This document shows positions 62,645-64,000 of a stretch of 64,000 nt of DNA, piece by piece; the first letter of the stretch is position 1; each line of letters starts with the position of its first letter. The stretch is from NCBI RefSeq assembly GCF_039532215.1, contig NZ_BAAARN010000001.1, forward strand, positions 1,845,942 through 1,909,941, given 5' to 3'. The notes under the pieces are model-generated. The model did not search any database. It saw only the letters and a list, made by a program, of their open reading frames with translations, and was not told the DNA's origin. Source of the stretch: Pedococcus aerophilus (GTDB lineage Bacteria; Actinomycetota; Actinomycetes; Actinomycetales; Dermatophilaceae). Both the position numbers and the translations under genes were made by a program.

Positions 62645-64000
62645 TCACCGTGACGCCAGGGTCCAGCCCTGCGTGACGAAGTCCCCCGGGGTCTTCTCCC
62701 CGTCGAGCAGGACCCGACCACCCGTGGCGACCCTGACGTCGTCGACGTAGACGCCGCGGCCGAGGTACGCCCCGTCCGTCGTGTAGCGCCATCGCAGGAC
62801 CTGCTCACCGCCGGGCAGGTCGGCGCGGGCCTGCACCCACCTGCGGTCGCCGGCACCCGAGACGACCCCGTCGACGGCGGTGGTCTCGCCCCGGTCGCGC
62901 ACGGTGAAGGGGACCTTCGTCCACGACGCCCCGGCGTCGGTGGACCGCTCCAGCGTGAGCAGGTCGGTCTCCTCGGTGTCGAGGAACAGGTCGAACCCGA
63001 GCCTCGCGCCACGGTCGGGGACGGTGAGCTCCCGCGTGGCGAGGGTGGTCGTCGTCGCGTCCTTCGCGCCGCTGAACCACGCGGTGTCGCCGTGCTTCGG
63101 TCGCACCTTCATGGCCTGCGCAAGGCCTCCGGCCCACTCACGGCGAGCCAGGTTGATGCTGCCCCAGCTGCGCGACGGGTGCACCCGGTTCGTCAGGAGG
63201 ATCGCGAACGACCTCGAGGCGAAGTCGATGACGATCGAGGTGCCCGTGTAGCCGGTGTGCCCCGCGGCTCGGGGACCCGACAACGCATCCATGTACCAGC
63301 GCTGGTTGAGCTCGAAACCAAGGCCGTGGTCGTCCCCGGGGAAGTCGTCGTTGAAGTTGGTGATGAGGGAGGTGACGCTCTTCTTCGACAGGATGCGGTG
63401 ACCGCGGTAGGTGCCGCCGTTGAGCAGCGCCTGGCTGAGCACCGCGAGGTCGTCGGCGGTCGAGAACACGCCGGCGTGTCCCGCGACCCCTCCGAGGGAC
63501 CAGGCGTTCTCGTCGTGGACCTCGCCCCAGACCATGCCGCGCGCCGGGGCCGTCTGGTACTCCGTGGCGGCGGTGCGCGTCCGGTCGGTCGGGTTGTAGC
63601 CGGTGTCGCCCATGCCGAGCGGTCCGGTGATGCGCTCCGCGACGACCTGGTCGAGCGGCTTGCCCCGCAGCTTCTCGACGACGACTCCGAGGGTGATGAG
63701 GTTGAGGTCGCTGTAGAGGTAGGTCGAGCCCGGCGGGTTCGTCGGCGGCTGGTCCATGACGGCCTTGATCCGCGAGGCCTTGTCGGGGTACTTGCTCCAC
63801 AGCGGGAGCCACGACGTGAACCCCGACGTGTGGGTCAGCAGCTGGCGGATGGTGACCGCCTCCTTGCCGCCGGCGGCGAACTCCGGGAGGTAGGTCGCGA
63901 CAGGGGCCTCGAGCGAGACCGCTCCCTCCTCGACGAGCTGCACCACGGCGAGCGAGGTGAACAGCTTGGAGACCGAGGCCAGGTCGAACACCGTGTCGTC
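62645..64000 (-). CDS. Serine hydrolase of the beta-lactamase/AmiE (S12) family, 5' end outside the window
   Basis: The frame is open through base 64000, so the N terminus is missing. The S-x-x-K motif is FDLASVSKLFTSLAVVQLV, Y-x-N equivalent is YLYSDLNLITLG, and the third motif is AGHTGYTGTSIVID. VHDENAWSLGGVAGHAGVFS is typical of the group that contains Bacillus AmiE (YbbE), an exo-acting N-acetylmuramyl-L-alanine amidase encoded with MurNAc-recycling genes. A C-terminal jelly-roll-like domain of about 140 residues is appended. Removal of peptides from MurNAc before import would fit the locus. Confidence 0.85.
   Translation of the reverse strand, partial: DDTVFDLASVSKLFTSLAVVQLVEEGAVSLEAPVATYLPEFAAGGKEAVTIRQLLTHTSGFTSWLPLWSKYPDKASRIKAVMDQPPTNPPGSTYLYSDLNLITLGVVVEKLRGKPLDQVVAERITGPLGMGDTGYNPTDRTRTAATEYQTAPARGMVWGEVHDENAWSLGGVAGHAGVFSTADDLAVLSQALLNGGTYRGHRILSKKSVTSLITNFNDDFPGDDHGLGFELNQRWYMDALSGPRAAGHTGYTGTSIVIDFASRSFAILLTNRVHPSRSWGSINLARREWAGGLAQAMKVRPKHGDTAWFSGAKDATTTTLATRELTVPDRGARLGFDLFLDTEETDLLTLERSTDAGASWTKVPFTVRDRGETTAVDGVVSGAGDRRWVQARADLPGGEQVLRWRYTTDGAYLGRGVYVDDVRVATGGRVLLDGEKTPGDFVTQGWTLASR

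Overview
The window is a contiguous piece of a chromosome from a high-G+C actinobacterium. The evidence is a WhiB iron-sulfur regulator, a mycothiol-dependent formaldehyde dehydrogenase, a MarP-type acid-resistance protease, DUF222/HNH endonuclease, PPi-type phosphofructokinase and many GTG starts and ATGA/GTGA stop-start overlaps. Gene content and style fit the Micrococcales, possibly an Intrasporangiaceae-like genus; that placement is an inference. I see no rRNA operon, CRISPR array, prophage or intact insertion sequence.

Region 1-8 kb: the end of a PaaX-family regulator faces a RidA gene, followed by a tightly overlapping operon (1053-7937): fumarylacetoacetase-family hydrolase, cupin, TesB-type thioesterase, aromatic acid-CoA ligase, a fused salicylyl/2-aminobenzoyl-CoA monooxygenase-reductase and a hotdog thioesterase. 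This looks like catabolism of an ortho-substituted aromatic acid through its CoA thioester, in a combination I do not recognise as a described pathway. An FMN reductase and NhaA, with a candidate structured RNA leader, follow.

Region 10-25 kb: a block in nearly the same order as Mycobacterium tuberculosis Rv3669-Rv3683: holin-like protein, EphE-like hydrolase, MarP, NUDIX CoA hydrolase, endonuclease III, Crp, metallo-beta-lactamase-fold hydrolase, RidA, DUF4177, two ArsA/Get3-like ATPases, WhiB, PonA2 and a metallophosphoesterase. It mixes acid, redox and cell-wall stress functions. YqeY and tRNA-Pro close it.

Region 25-43 kb: small lipoprotein and membrane proteins, a RibD-type reductase, a methyltransferase, a manganese exporter behind a yybP-ykoY riboswitch, a PAS-GGDEF-EAL protein coupled to a degenerate 2H phosphoesterase, the mycothiol formaldehyde detoxification pair, an acyl-CoA synthetase, DUF222/HNH, PPi-PFK, and a coupled pair of cell-wall lipoproteins (L,D-transpeptidase and VanY-type carboxypeptidase).

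Region 43-56 kb: an aspartate-semialdehyde dehydrogenase homologue lacking its catalytic cysteine, coupled to lysC; an ABC exporter; recR, dnaX and neighbours; a second ABC system; SRP RNA; and tRNA-Ser with a duplicated 3' end. Region 56-64 kb: a muramic acid/amino-sugar recycling locus (kinase, ABC importer, MurQ, MurR, and the start of an AmiE-like serine hydrolase).

A recurrent feature is a TAnnnT-like hexamer placed six bases before the start codon of many first-in-operon genes, which suggests that leaderless transcription is common here.
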